In this document: one piece after another, positions 22,412 through 30,424 of the stretch | How positions within the stretch are numbered: position 1 is the first letter of the stretch | How the letters are laid out: every line of letters starts with the position of its first letter | NCBI GenBank assembly: GCA_014360055.1 | Contig: JACIYH010000023.1 | Location: 1 to 33,301, forward strand | Direction: 5' to 3' | DNA from: Bacillota bacterium | Lineage (GTDB): Bacteria > Bacillota > Sulfobacillia > JACIYH01 | DNA: 33,301 nt | Made by a program: the position numbers and the translations under genes | The notes under the pieces: model-generated | The model's input: the letters and a program-made list of their open reading frames with translations, nothing else | Told to the model about the DNA's origin: nothing | The model's database searches: none

Positions 22412-24991
22412 TCACTGCAGGTAAATGTGTTCCACCTCGGTAAGCAGGTCTGGGGTGTCCAGCTTCCCCCGGTATGCCACCCTGCCTTCCTTGAGAACGT
22501 AACAGGTCACGCCCCAAGAAGCGACCATCCGCGCCGCCTGCTCGACCAGCAGCACGGCGGTACCCCGGGCATTGATCTCGCGCACGTGATCCAGCACGGC
22601 AGCGGCCAGGGCCGGGCTCAAGCCCATGGTGGGTTCGTCCAGGCACAGCAGCCTGGGACGCCCGACCAGCGCCCTGGCGAGGGCCAGCATCTGCTGTTCC
22701 CCTCCCGACAGGCTGCCCGCCGGCTGGTGGAGCCTTTCCTTCAGGCGCGGGAACAACTCCAGCACCCCTTCCAGCGCCTCCATCCCTTCCGCCGCCCGCA
22801 CCCGGTGCGCCGGCGGTGCAGGTTCCGGCCGGATCCCCCCGGGGCCAGGCTGTCCCCGAGCCACGGTCAGGCAGCCCGCCCCCAGCTCCAGGTTCTCTTT
22901 CACGGTAAGGCGCCCGAAGATGCGCCTGCCCTCAGGCACCAGTGCCGCGCCCGCCCGCACGACGTCCTCCGGCCGCCAGCCTACCACGCGCCTGCCGGCC
23001 AGCGAGATGTCACCGGAGAAAACGCGCGCCGACCCGAAGATGGCCCTGAGCAGGGTGCTCTTGCCGGCAGCGTTGGCCCCGAGGAGGCAGGCCAACTCAC
23101 CCTCCCCGACCTGCAGGTCGACCCCCTGCAGCACCGGTCGGCTGCCGTACCCCGCCACCAGCCGAGATACTTCCAGTACGGGCGGCCGGGCCTCGCGGTG
23201 GTCCGCCGGCACCTCCGCGTGGGGGCGACGTGGCGCGGGGCGAGCAGCAGCACCTTGTTCCTGACCCAGGTAGGAGCGGGCCACTTCCGGGTGGGAGAGT
23301 ACGTCCCCCGGCGATCCCTCCACCAGTACGCGACCTTCCGCCATGGCCAGCACCCGGTGGGCAACGCGTCTGACCACCTCCATGCGGTGCTCGATAAGCA
23401 GGACGGCCACGCCGGCATCGGCCAGACGCCTCACCGCCGTGCACAGTTCGTCGACTTCCTGCTCGGTCATCCCTGCGGCCGGTTCGTCCAGCAGGAGAAC
23501 CCGGGGGGCCCCGGCCAGCGCGCGCAATACCTCCAGCTTGCGGCGGTCCGCGTAGGTGAGCGCCGCCGCAGTCACCGCCCCCCCGGAGCCGTCGACTTCC
23601 AGTTGCAGACCGGGCAGGGGCTGAGCCGGTGTGCCTTCACACCGGCGGTCGGCCCCGCGGAGAGCGAATTCCCCGGCGGCCAGGTTGGCGGCGGGTGTGA
23701 GGGAGAGAAACAGCCGCGGGTTCTGGAAGCTCCTCATAACTCCGAGGCTCGCGCGCCGGTACGGCGGCAGGCCATCCAGCGGTACGGGCTCGGGCTGCCC
23801 GTCCACGGTCGCCCGCACGCGCCCGGCGTCGGGTGCCAGATACCCCGATATGACGTCCACCAGGGTGCTCTTCCCGGCGCCGTTGGGGCCGATGACAGCC
23901 AGTACCTCCCCCCGCCGCAACTGCAGGGAGACACGGTCGAGGGCCACCACCCCTCCGAACCGCTTGCTCACACCCTCCACGGCCAGGACCACGTCCGCCC
24001 GACAGGACTGCCGCGCGCGGGTAGCGCGGTGGGTTCGCACGGGGGCGGTCCGGTGGGGGCGGGCCGGGATGAGGCCGTGGGGCCGGGCCTGCATGAGTCC
24101 CACCAGGAGCAGCCCGTAGATCACCATGCGGTAGGAAGCGTAACCCCTGAGCAACTCGGGGAGGATCACCAGGGTGGCCGCACCCAACACTGCCCCCAGC
24201 GGACTGCCCGCGCCGCCCAGCACGGCCATGCAGAATATGGTCACCACCTCGGCCATGGAAAAGGTCTGCGGGAAAACCGCCCCCTGCCAGGAGGCGAAGA
24301 AGACACCGGCCACCCCGGCGATGGCGGCGCCGGCGGCGAAGGCGGCCAGCTTGTACTTCACGGGGTTGATCCCGCAGGCCATGGCCCCCAACTCATCGTC
24401 CCGCAAAGCCTTCCAGGCCAGTCCCGGGCGGGAGGCATCCAGCCGGCAGTACACCAGGTAGACGAGCACGGCGAGGGTGACCATCAGGTAGTACCACTGC
24501 CCCGGCCCTTCCACCACACGCCCGGCGATACGGGGACTGTCGATGCGGATGATGCCGTTGGGCCCGTTGGTGAGGTTGAAGGGCCGGTCCAGGTTCATGA
24601 GCAGGATGCGGATGATCTCGCCGAACCCCAGGGTGACCACGGCCAGGTAGTCACCCCGCAGGCGCAGCACGGGGAAACCCAACACAACCCCGGCCAGGGC
24701 GGCGAGGGCAGCCCCCAGGGGTACGATGACCCAGAAGTTAACGTGCATCCCCAGGTGGGGCGAAGCCAGCAGCCCGCAGGTGTAGGCACCGATGGCGTAG
24801 AACCCGATGTACCCCAGGTCGAGCAGGCCGGCCTGGCCCACCACCACGTTCAGGCCCAGCACCAGCGTCACATACAGGGCTATGGAGGTGGCCACCCGCA
24901 GGTGATAGGCGTTGCCGTCCAACAGGGGGAACACCGCCAGGAACAGCAGCAACCCCGGCACCATCGTGCGGCGCAGATAGAGTTTGCTCAC
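22412..24991 (-). CDS. LivM-LivG-LivF triple fusion: amino-acid ABC permease with two ATPase domains
   Basis: One 859-residue polypeptide holds three proteins normally made separately. Residues 1-305 are the LivM permease with about eight to ten membrane helices and the motif GLNVVVGQAGLLDLGYIGFYAIGAY. After an Arg/His/Pro-rich linker, residues 334-578 are LivG: Walker A GPNGAGKST (368-376), a divergent signature LTYADRRKLEVLRAL, and Walker B LLLDEPAAGM. Residues 604-859 are LivF: Walker A GANAAGKST (638-646), LSGGEQQ signature, LLCLDEPTMGLS, and a Pro/Gly-rich insertion before the signature. The frame is continuous with no stops, so this is not a sequencing join of separate ORFs unless two frameshifts fell exactly in linkers. 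GTG start overlaps the LivH stop by 4 nt (GTGA). Confidence 0.9.
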   Translation of the reverse strand: MSKLYLRRTMVPGLLLFLAVFPLLDGNAYHLRVATSIALYVTLVLGLNVVVGQAGLLDLGYIGFYAIGAYTCGLLASPHLGMHVNFWVIVPLGAALAALAGVVLGFPVLRLRGDYLAVVTLGFGEIIRILLMNLDRPFNLTNGPNGIIRIDSPRIAGRVVEGPGQWYYLMVTLAVLVYLVYCRLDASRPGLAWKALRDDELGAMACGINPVKYKLAAFAAGAAIAGVAGVFFASWQGAVFPQTFSMAEVVTIFCMAVLGGAGSPLGAVLGAATLVILPELLRGYASYRMVIYGLLLVGLMQARPHGLIPARPHRTAPVRTHRATRARQSCRADVVLAVEGVSKRFGGVVALDRVSLQLRRGEVLAVIGPNGAGKSTLVDVISGYLAPDAGRVRATVDGQPEPVPLDGLPPYRRASLGVMRSFQNPRLFLSLTPAANLAAGEFALRGADRRCEGTPAQPLPGLQLEVDGSGGAVTAAALTYADRRKLEVLRALAGAPRVLLLDEPAAGMTEQEVDELCTAVRRLADAGVAVLLIEHRMEVVRRVAHRVLAMAEGRVLVEGSPGDVLSHPEVARSYLGQEQGAAARPAPRRPHAEVPADHREARPPVLEVSRLVAGYGSRPVLQGVDLQVGEGELACLLGANAAGKSTLLRAIFGSARVFSGDISLAGRRVVGWRPEDVVRAGAALVPEGRRIFGRLTVKENLELGAGCLTVARGQPGPGGIRPEPAPPAHRVRAAEGMEALEGVLELFPRLKERLHQPAGSLSGGEQQMLALARALVGRPRLLCLDEPTMGLSPALAAAVLDHVREINARGTAVLLVEQAARMVASWGVTCYVLKEGRVAYRGKLDTPDLLTEVEHIYLQ

Positions 24992-25902
24992 GCCCGCTGC
25001 CCCCTCGCCCGGCCAAGGATCCCCTGGGGCCTCAGCACCAGGGTCAGGATGAGCAGGGAAAAGGCTATCACGTCCCGGTAGACGGGAGACACGAAGGCCA
25101 CTCCCAGGCTCTCCAGCAACCCCAGTACTACTCCCCCCACCATGGCACCGGGAAGGTTCCCGATCCCCCCCAGGACGCAGGCGGTAAAGGCCTTCATCCC
25201 GGCCGAGAAGCCCATGTAGAAGTCGACCTGGCTGTAGAGCAGCCCCACCATGACCCCGCCCACCCCCGCCAGCAGGGAACCCAGCAGGAAGGCGGCGGCC
25301 ACCACCCGGTTCACCGAGACCCCGGTCCAGGCCGCCGCCTCAGGGTCTTCCGCCACCGCCCGCATGGCCTTACCCGTGTAAGTGTGGCGGACCAGGTAGT
25401 CCAGCACCAGCATGAGCAGCGCCGCCACCGCCACCACCATCAGTCTCAGGAAGGAAATGAAGGTGCCCCCCAGCATGACCCCTGCGTCAGGGGAGACGAT
25501 GGCCGAAGTGAGATAGGTCTTGGCCCTGCCCCCCGTGGCGAGCATGACAGCGTTCTGCAGGAACATGGAGACGCCCAGGGCAGCGATCAGGGGGGCCAGG
25601 CGGGGGGCCCGGCGCAGGGGGCGATAGGCGAAGCGCTCGGTGGCTACCCCCACCACCGCCGCCGTCAGGCTGGCCGCCACCGTCACGGGGAGGAGGAGGG
25701 TGGGACCGGACAGGAAGGGCAGGAGGAGGCCCATGGCCAGCCAGCCGCCAAAGGCCCCCACCATGAACACCTCCCCGTGGGCGAAGTTGAGCATTCCCAG
25801 GGTGCCGTACACCATGGAGTACCCGATGGCAATGAGGCCGTACACCGATCCCAGGCTTATACCGTTTACGATCTGCTGCGGTACCTGCGCGAAGAAGGAC
25901 AC
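24988..25902 (-). CDS. livH: Branched-chain amino-acid-type ABC permease LivH
   Basis: The protein is an integral membrane permease of about 304 residues with the LivH signatures QQIVNGISLGSVYGLIAIGYSMVYG, LNFAHGEVFM and the EAA-like RAVAEDPEAAAWTGVSVNRV followed by FTACVLGGIGNLPGA. It would form the channel with the LivM part of the fused downstream protein. GTG 25902 has GGGAGG just upstream; a GTG at 25914 adds four residues. It follows livK after 97 nt of sequence without a gene. The T-box leader upstream of livK should control it too. Confidence 0.92.
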   Translation of the reverse strand: MSFFAQVPQQIVNGISLGSVYGLIAIGYSMVYGTLGMLNFAHGEVFMVGAFGGWLAMGLLLPFLSGPTLLLPVTVAASLTAAVVGVATERFAYRPLRRAPRLAPLIAALGVSMFLQNAVMLATGGRAKTYLTSAIVSPDAGVMLGGTFISFLRLMVVAVAALLMLVLDYLVRHTYTGKAMRAVAEDPEAAAWTGVSVNRVVAAAFLLGSLLAGVGGVMVGLLYSQVDFYMGFSAGMKAFTACVLGGIGNLPGAMVGGVVLGLLESLGVAFVSPVYRDVIAFSLLILTLVLRPQGILGRARGQRA

Positions 25903-25999
25903 GCTGCCTCCCACCGTTCCCCGAAACAGGCCTGCTCAGGTTTTCCTGCACTTCCCCGAACGCCGGGCGACCACCTTGAGCGCCGGCTGCGACGTCCGG

Positions 26000-27235
26000 T
26001 TACTTGCCGCCTATGGGGTAGGCCTTGACCTCCACGAAATCGGGGCCCTTGACCTGGAGGACGTAGATACTGCCTCCCAGCACGTCTCCTTTACTGTCGA
26101 AGCTCACCGGGAACCCCAGGATGCCCCGGTAGCCGCTGGTGGCTGCCACCGCGTCCCGCACCGCCGCGCGGTCGACCTTGCCGTCCTTGACCCCGGCCTT
26201 GCGGAGGGCAGCGATGAGGATGTTGGTGGCCTCGTAGCTCTGGCCCGAGAATATGCTCATGGCCCCGTGCTTCGCCTCGAAGGCCTTCACGAAGCCGGCC
26301 GCCTCGGGCACCTCCCTCACGTCCCGGCCGATGGCGGTGACGTAGAAGCCCTCGGCTGCGCCCTGGGAGCCCGCTATGAGCTGGTCCTTTTCTTTGAGCC
26401 CGTCACCGCCCATGAACTTCGTCTGGATCTTCATGGACCGGGCCTGGATGAGCAGGGCGGCCGCCTGGGCGGGGTTGGGCAGGGCCAGGTACACCAGGTC
26501 GGGAGCCTCCTGCCGCACCCGGGTGAGGATGGCGGAGAAATCCCGGTCGGTGGGCGCGATCTGCCCCCGGGTGACGGTGGCCCCCAGTTCCTTGAGGGCG
26601 ATCTCCACCTGGTCGGCCAGCCCCTGACCGTAGGTGCCCTTGTCGTCGATCATGTAGACCTTGCGGGCCTTGAGTTCCTCGACGATGAAGCGCGCCGCCG
26701 CCGGACCCTGGGCGTCATCCCGCGGGCAGACCCGGAACATGACCCGGTAGCCCTGCTCCGTGAGGGCCGGGTTGGTGGCTGACTGGCTGATGATCACCAG
26801 GCCGGCCTTCTCGTAGATGGGCAGCGCCGCGTTCACGCAGTTGGAGTTCATGGGACCGATCACGCCGACGATGGTGGGGTCGGCGGCGAACTTCTGCGCC
26901 ACCAGGGTTGCCTGGGCGGCGTCGCCGGCGTCGTCGCCCACCTCCACCTCGATCCGGTAGCCGTCCACGCCCCCTGCCTGGTTGGCCTCCTCCACCGCCA
27001 TACGGATGGCGTTCAGGGAATCCAGCCCGATCTTGGACAGGTCCCCCGTATACGGACCCGCCGCGCCAATGCGGATGACGCCCTTGGGCTCCCCTCCGGC
27101 ACCGCCCTGTCCGGACGGCGCCCCCCCGGTGCACGCGGTCGCCACCAGGGCCAGCACCAGTACAGCCACTGCCAACCCCGTCACCCCGAACCTGTTCACC
27201 GCAGCCACCTGCCTCACTGCCACTGTCCGCCTCAC
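26000..27235 (-). CDS. livK: Liv-type amino-acid-binding lipoprotein
   Basis: The 411-residue protein has a lipoprotein signal peptide: basic N-terminus, hydrophobic core at about residues 17-32, and lipobox ATAC with Cys35, followed by a Gly/Ser linker. The mature part is a periplasmic-binding-protein type I (LivK) fold: IRIGAAGPYTGDLSKIGLDSLNAIRMA, VGVIGPMNSNC, IISQSATNPALTEQG and a C-terminal FSGQSYEATNILIAAL. It would capture the substrate at the cell surface. The start GTG 27235 is set by GGAGG 8 nt upstream, which itself lies directly behind the T-box terminator. The leader suggests tryptophan rather than Leu/Ile/Val as the regulating amino acid. Confidence 0.92.
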   Translation of the reverse strand: MRRTVAVRQVAAVNRFGVTGLAVAVLVLALVATACTGGAPSGQGGAGGEPKGVIRIGAAGPYTGDLSKIGLDSLNAIRMAVEEANQAGGVDGYRIEVEVGDDAGDAAQATLVAQKFAADPTIVGVIGPMNSNCVNAALPIYEKAGLVIISQSATNPALTEQGYRVMFRVCPRDDAQGPAAARFIVEELKARKVYMIDDKGTYGQGLADQVEIALKELGATVTRGQIAPTDRDFSAILTRVRQEAPDLVYLALPNPAQAAALLIQARSMKIQTKFMGGDGLKEKDQLIAGSQGAAEGFYVTAIGRDVREVPEAAGFVKAFEAKHGAMSIFSGQSYEATNILIAALRKAGVKDGKVDRAAVRDAVAATSGYRGILGFPVSFDSKGDVLGGSIYVLQVKGPDFVEVKAYPIGGK

Positions 27236-27244
27236 TTTGACCAC

Positions 27245-27632
27245 CTCCGGAAAAAATTGAAGGCCTTTCGTCAGGGACGAAAGGCCTTCGCTTCCGCGGT
27301 GCCACCCTTCTTGGGCCCGGCCCCCGCGCCGGACCCCACTCTTTCGGGTACGGGACCTCTCCGGTCCGATACCCTATCCCGCTAACGGGGGAATCCGTCA
27401 ACCGCTACTTGCCGGGGCCACACGTACGGGCGCTCGCCACCCCCGCGCTCACGCGCCGAACAGCCCGCTGTGCCGGGCGCTCCCTCCGCTGAGCGTCACG
27501 CCCCCCAGGCGTTCGCGTTGCCTCTCCCGGGCCCATTCACACGGGCAACTCTGCACCGGCCTCCCACCCTCCGCCGGCTCGCTGGGCATATGCCCGGCTA
27601 CTCTCCCCGATCATCGAGCTTGCTATAGGTTT
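27245..27632 (-). promoter_or_regulatory. T-box leader, probably tRNA-Trp responsive
   Basis: The minus-strand leader has all T-box parts. Stem I contains the AGTA of the specifier loop (27602-27599) and the distal GAGCCGG...GGTGGGAGGCCGG region, with the 3' specifier strand GTGAATGGGCCCGGGAG (27540-27524). The helix flanks (TCGGG with CCCGG; CGGGCA with TGCCCG) place the specifier codon at 27535-27533, reading TGG (Trp) right after GAA. A GGGTA...TACCC hairpin (27346-27374) precedes the T-box AGGGTGGCACCGCGG (27308-27294), whose bulge TGGC requires a tRNA ending GCCA, that is discriminator G73. tRNA-Trp has G73; tRNA-Leu, -Ile and -Val normally have A73 and tRNA-Gly U73. Uncharged tRNA would allow transcription into livK-livH-livMGF. 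Confidence 0.9.
27251..27289 (-). terminator. Intrinsic terminator of the T-box leader
   Basis: On the minus strand GAAGGCCTTTCGTC and GACGAAAGGCCTTC form a perfect 14-bp stem with a 3-nt loop (27259-27289), followed by AATTTTTT (27258-27251). The ribosome binding site of livK comes a few bases after the T run. Its 5' arm follows the T-box sequence, as expected for the mutually exclusive antiterminator. Confidence 0.93.
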
Positions 27633-27638
27633 GCAGCT

Positions 27639-27667
27639 AATGTAGCAGGTGTCGGCCCCCATGTCAA
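27639..27667 (-). promoter_or_regulatory. Promoter of the T-box/liv operon
   Basis: On the minus strand a perfect TTGACA (27667-27662) and TACATT (27644-27639) lie 17 bp apart, giving a start near 27632 just before stem I. The -35 box contains the TGA stop codon of the upstream amidohydrolase gene, so the liv unit has its own promoter although it follows that gene directly. Confidence 0.75.
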
Positions 27668-29490
27668 GTACCTCGTCCGAGGACGCGGCCGGGCCGGGCA
27701 TCGTGCTGCAGGCCGTCTTCCACCACCACCTGGCCGTTCACCAGAACCCACCTGATCCCCTTCGGGTAGCGGCGGGGTTCCAGGTAATCGCCTCCTTCGT
27801 CCACGCTGGCGGGGTCGAAGACCACCAGGTCGGCGAAGGCCCCCTCGCGGATGACGCCCCTGTCGTCGAAGCCCAGGGCCCGGGCCGGCCGCGAGGTAAT
27901 GCGGGCGATGCCCTCTTCCAGGGACGGTCCCGCGTAGCGGCGCAGGTACCTGGGGAAGACTCCGTAGGTGTTGGGGTGAGGGAGGAAGTAGGGCGGGTGG
28001 CGCACTTCCCAGCGGTCGTCGAAGATGAAGGTGTCACTGCAGGCCATGGAACGGGGGTGACTGAAGAAGACACCCAGCGCCTCCTCCCGGCCCAGCATCC
28101 CCATGCGAGCCCGCAGGCGCGGGTAGCGGCGCACGAGGTCGAACAGGGTGGCCAGGGGGTCGGCAACCCTCCCAGCCGGGCCGCGGCCGGCCGTCTCGCG
28201 GGCGCCCGCGCCGGGGTCGCGCGCCCCGTCGCGGGGGTCGGAGGCCGTCTCGCGGGCGATGGCCGCCAGGCTCTTACCCTCCAGGGAGGCGTCTTCGCAC
28301 TGCAGGATCACGATGGCCTCCGCCCAGCGAGGGTCGGCCTTGGGGTTGAGGGAATACCACTTGCCCGCCTCGATGTACTCCCTGATTTCGGCCTGGTAGT
28401 CCGGGGCGGCCAGGAGTTCGGCCAGCCTTTCCGGTGAACCGGCGTCCCGCAGCCAGGGCGCCAGCAGGGATACCAGGTAGGGGGCAATCACCACTCCCCC
28501 GTCCACGTTGGGGATTACGTCAAACGACACATCCACCCCCCGCCGCAGACCTTCATCCAGTATCTCCAGGGTGGCCTCCGCCGCCGCCCGCAGCAGAGAC
28601 GCGGGCGGATCGGGGAAGATGCGGTACGCTGGCAAGAGGTGGGATACCTGAACCCTGACCCCTGCCTGACGCCCGATTTCCACCGCCTCCTTCAGTCCCT
28701 GCGCCAGGGCCGGTTGGGGAGTCCCCTTGCGGATGCCCGTCCGGCGCCAGTGGGTAGCGTATATCCCCCCGAACTCGGGGAGCACCCGGGCCAGTTCCAC
28801 GATCTCAGACGTCTCCGCGTACCCGCCGGGTTCGTAGTCCAGGCCGGTGGACATCCCCCGGGCCCCCTCCTCCAGGGCCTGCCGGAGAAGGTCACGCATG
28901 GCGGAAATCTCCTCAGGCCGGGCGGGCCGGGAGTAGTCGGTCCCCATCACCATCGTGCGCAGGGCGTTGTGCCCCACAAGAGGGACGTAGTTGACCACCG
29001 GGCGGGCCGCCTCCACCCGGGCCAGGAATTCCCCAAAGGACCGCCAGTCTATGTCCAGTCCGTGCTTCTCCGCCGCCTTGCGGCGCACCGCTTCCAGGGG
29101 CCGCATGGTGGGCTCGTAGTACTTGTACGGGGCCACCTCGTGCCACCAGTCGAACTCCCAAAACGAGAGCACCCACTGGTCGCCCAGCGGGGCGGGCGAA
29201 AAGCCGCAGTTGCCCCCCACGAAGGTGGTGATGCCCTGTCGGACCGCACTGGGTGCCTCGGGGTAGAGGAGCAGGGTCTCGTCCCCGTGGGAGTGGATGT
29301 CGATGAACCCGGGGGAAATGGCCAGGCCAGCGGCATCCAGTACACGGCCGGCGCGCACCCCCTCGGGTACCGGGAGCGCACCCACTGCGGCGATGCGGTC
29401 ACCCCGTACGCCCACCCACCCGGGAAACCCGGCCGCACCCGTCCCGTCCAGCACCTGCCCGCCTGACACGATGATGTCGAAATCTCTCAC
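27664..29490 (-). CDS. D-aminoacylase / N-acyl-D-amino-acid deacylase family amidohydrolase
   Basis: The 608-residue cytosolic metal hydrolase belongs to the amidohydrolase_3 group of N-acyl-D-amino-acid deacylases. Metal-binding features are GFIDIHSHGD (His66, His68), the bridging Cys95 in VGGNCGFSPAP, GHNALR, STGLDYEPG, IYATHWR, VQVSHLLP and the catalytic Asp in ACSDTF. The C-terminal segment ends with GAFADLVVFDP, as usual. It would free D-amino acids from N-acyl forms or act on D-amino-acid peptides. An Ala/Gly/Arg-rich insertion (RETASDPRDGARDPGAGARE) interrupts the C-terminal half. GTG 29490 has GGGAGGGA 5-8 nt upstream; ATG 29505 is in frame but overlaps that site. It follows the peptide permease genes, suggesting it processes imported substrates. 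Confidence 0.87.
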   Translation of the reverse strand: MRDFDIIVSGGQVLDGTGAAGFPGWVGVRGDRIAAVGALPVPEGVRAGRVLDAAGLAISPGFIDIHSHGDETLLLYPEAPSAVRQGITTFVGGNCGFSPAPLGDQWVLSFWEFDWWHEVAPYKYYEPTMRPLEAVRRKAAEKHGLDIDWRSFGEFLARVEAARPVVNYVPLVGHNALRTMVMGTDYSRPARPEEISAMRDLLRQALEEGARGMSTGLDYEPGGYAETSEIVELARVLPEFGGIYATHWRRTGIRKGTPQPALAQGLKEAVEIGRQAGVRVQVSHLLPAYRIFPDPPASLLRAAAEATLEILDEGLRRGVDVSFDVIPNVDGGVVIAPYLVSLLAPWLRDAGSPERLAELLAAPDYQAEIREYIEAGKWYSLNPKADPRWAEAIVILQCEDASLEGKSLAAIARETASDPRDGARDPGAGARETAGRGPAGRVADPLATLFDLVRRYPRLRARMGMLGREEALGVFFSHPRSMACSDTFIFDDRWEVRHPPYFLPHPNTYGVFPRYLRRYAGPSLEEGIARITSRPARALGFDDRGVIREGAFADLVVFDPASVDEGGDYLEPRRYPKGIRWVLVNGQVVVEDGLQHDARPGRVLGRGT

Positions 29491-29519
29491 TCTTATCCCT
29501 CCCATCCGGTACCGGCCGG

Positions 29520-29538
29520 AACTGACCGATCGGCAGTT
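29520..29538. promoter_or_regulatory. Near-perfect 19-bp palindrome, possible operator
   Basis: AACTGACCGATCGGCAGTT is an inverted repeat except for one extra base (AACTG-a-CCGA / TCGG-CAGTT). It lies in the 108-bp gap between the permease gene and the amidohydrolase start. It might bind a dimeric regulator; there is no supporting copy elsewhere in the window. Confidence 0.3.
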
Positions 29539-29598
29539 CGCCGCCGGGACGGCCCCGACCCTCGCCGCCGGATTGCACCGCCCGTAGCGGGAGGCGCC

Positions 29599-30423
29599 TC
29601 AGACCTTGAGGCGGGGATCCAGCAGGTCGCGCAGCCCGTCTCCCAGCAGGTTGATGCCCAGTACCGCCACCACGATGGCGATGCCGGGGAAGATGTAAAG
29701 CCACCAGGCCAGGCCCAGCCACTGCCGGCCCGCGTTGATCATGGCCCCCCACTCGGGCTGGGGAGGCTGCGCACCCAATCCCAGAAAAGACAGGGCGGCC
29801 CCCATGAGGATGGCACTGGCGAAGTGGAGGGTCCCCAGTACGATGATGGTGCTGGCCACGTTGGGCAGTACGTGCCGCCAGAGGATGCGCCGGTTGGGAG
29901 CCCCGGCCGCGGAGGCCGCTTCCACGAACTCCTTCTCGCGCAGGGGCAGGACGGCACTGTGCACCACGCGGGAGAAGCCGGGCACCATGGAAAGCACCAC
30001 CGCCAGCATGGCGTTGCGCAGGGAGGGACCGAGGACGGCCACGATCACGATGGCGAACAGCATGGTGGGAAACGCCAGCCACAGGTCGACCAGCCGCGCG
30101 ATGAACACCCCCAGCCGGGGGTAGTACCCCCACAGCACGCCCACCCCCGTGCCCAGGATGACCGTCAGCACCGTGGCCACCAGGCCCATCTCGAGGGAGA
30201 TGCGCGAACCCCACACGATGCGGCTGAAGACGTCCCGACCGAACTCGTCCGTGCCGCAGAGGTGCCTGAAGGAGGGCCCCTGCAGGCGCTCCTCCACCTG
30301 CATGTCCAGGGGTCCGTAGGGCGCCAGGTAGGGTGCCAGCAGGGCGCACATCACCACCGCCAGCACCATCAGTGCCCCCACCACCATGCCCTTTTGCCGT
30401 CCCACACGCCGCAAAACCGTCAT
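29599..30423 (-). CDS. dppC: Peptide/nickel-type ABC permease DppC
   Basis: The 274-residue membrane protein has the DppC/OppC layout: one N-terminal helix (GALMVLAVVMCALLAPYLAPYG), the HLCGTDEFGRDVFSRIVWGSRIS block that precedes the five-helix BPD_transp_1 domain, and the EAA loop EFVEAASAAGAPNRRILWRHVLPN. It pairs with DppB in the membrane. The gene starts 1 nt after the dppB stop region. No dppD or dppF ATPase gene follows, so the ATP-hydrolysing subunits must come from elsewhere. Confidence 0.92.
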   Translation of the reverse strand: MTVLRRVGRQKGMVVGALMVLAVVMCALLAPYLAPYGPLDMQVEERLQGPSFRHLCGTDEFGRDVFSRIVWGSRISLEMGLVATVLTVILGTGVGVLWGYYPRLGVFIARLVDLWLAFPTMLFAIVIVAVLGPSLRNAMLAVVLSMVPGFSRVVHSAVLPLREKEFVEAASAAGAPNRRILWRHVLPNVASTIIVLGTLHFASAILMGAALSFLGLGAQPPQPEWGAMINAGRQWLGLAWWLYIFPGIAIVVAVLGINLLGDGLRDLLDPRLKV

Positions 30424-30424
30424 C

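Noticed and set aside
22268-25081. 937-codon open frame on the plus strand
   Set aside because: It is antisense to the fused LivMGF gene; its translation is low-complexity, His/Gln/Pro/Arg-rich and matches no family, as expected from GC-rich codon shadows.
27245-27632. T-box read as Leu/Ile/Val-specific on the basis of the downstream transporter family
   Set aside because: No Leu, Ile or Val codon is found at the specifier position, and the TGGC bulge does not fit A73 tRNAs.
22379-29548. 16-bp near-identical pair GGCAGTTC(A/G)CCGCCGG at 22379 and 29533
   Set aside because: One-mismatch 16-mers are expected by chance several times in a GC-rich window of this size.
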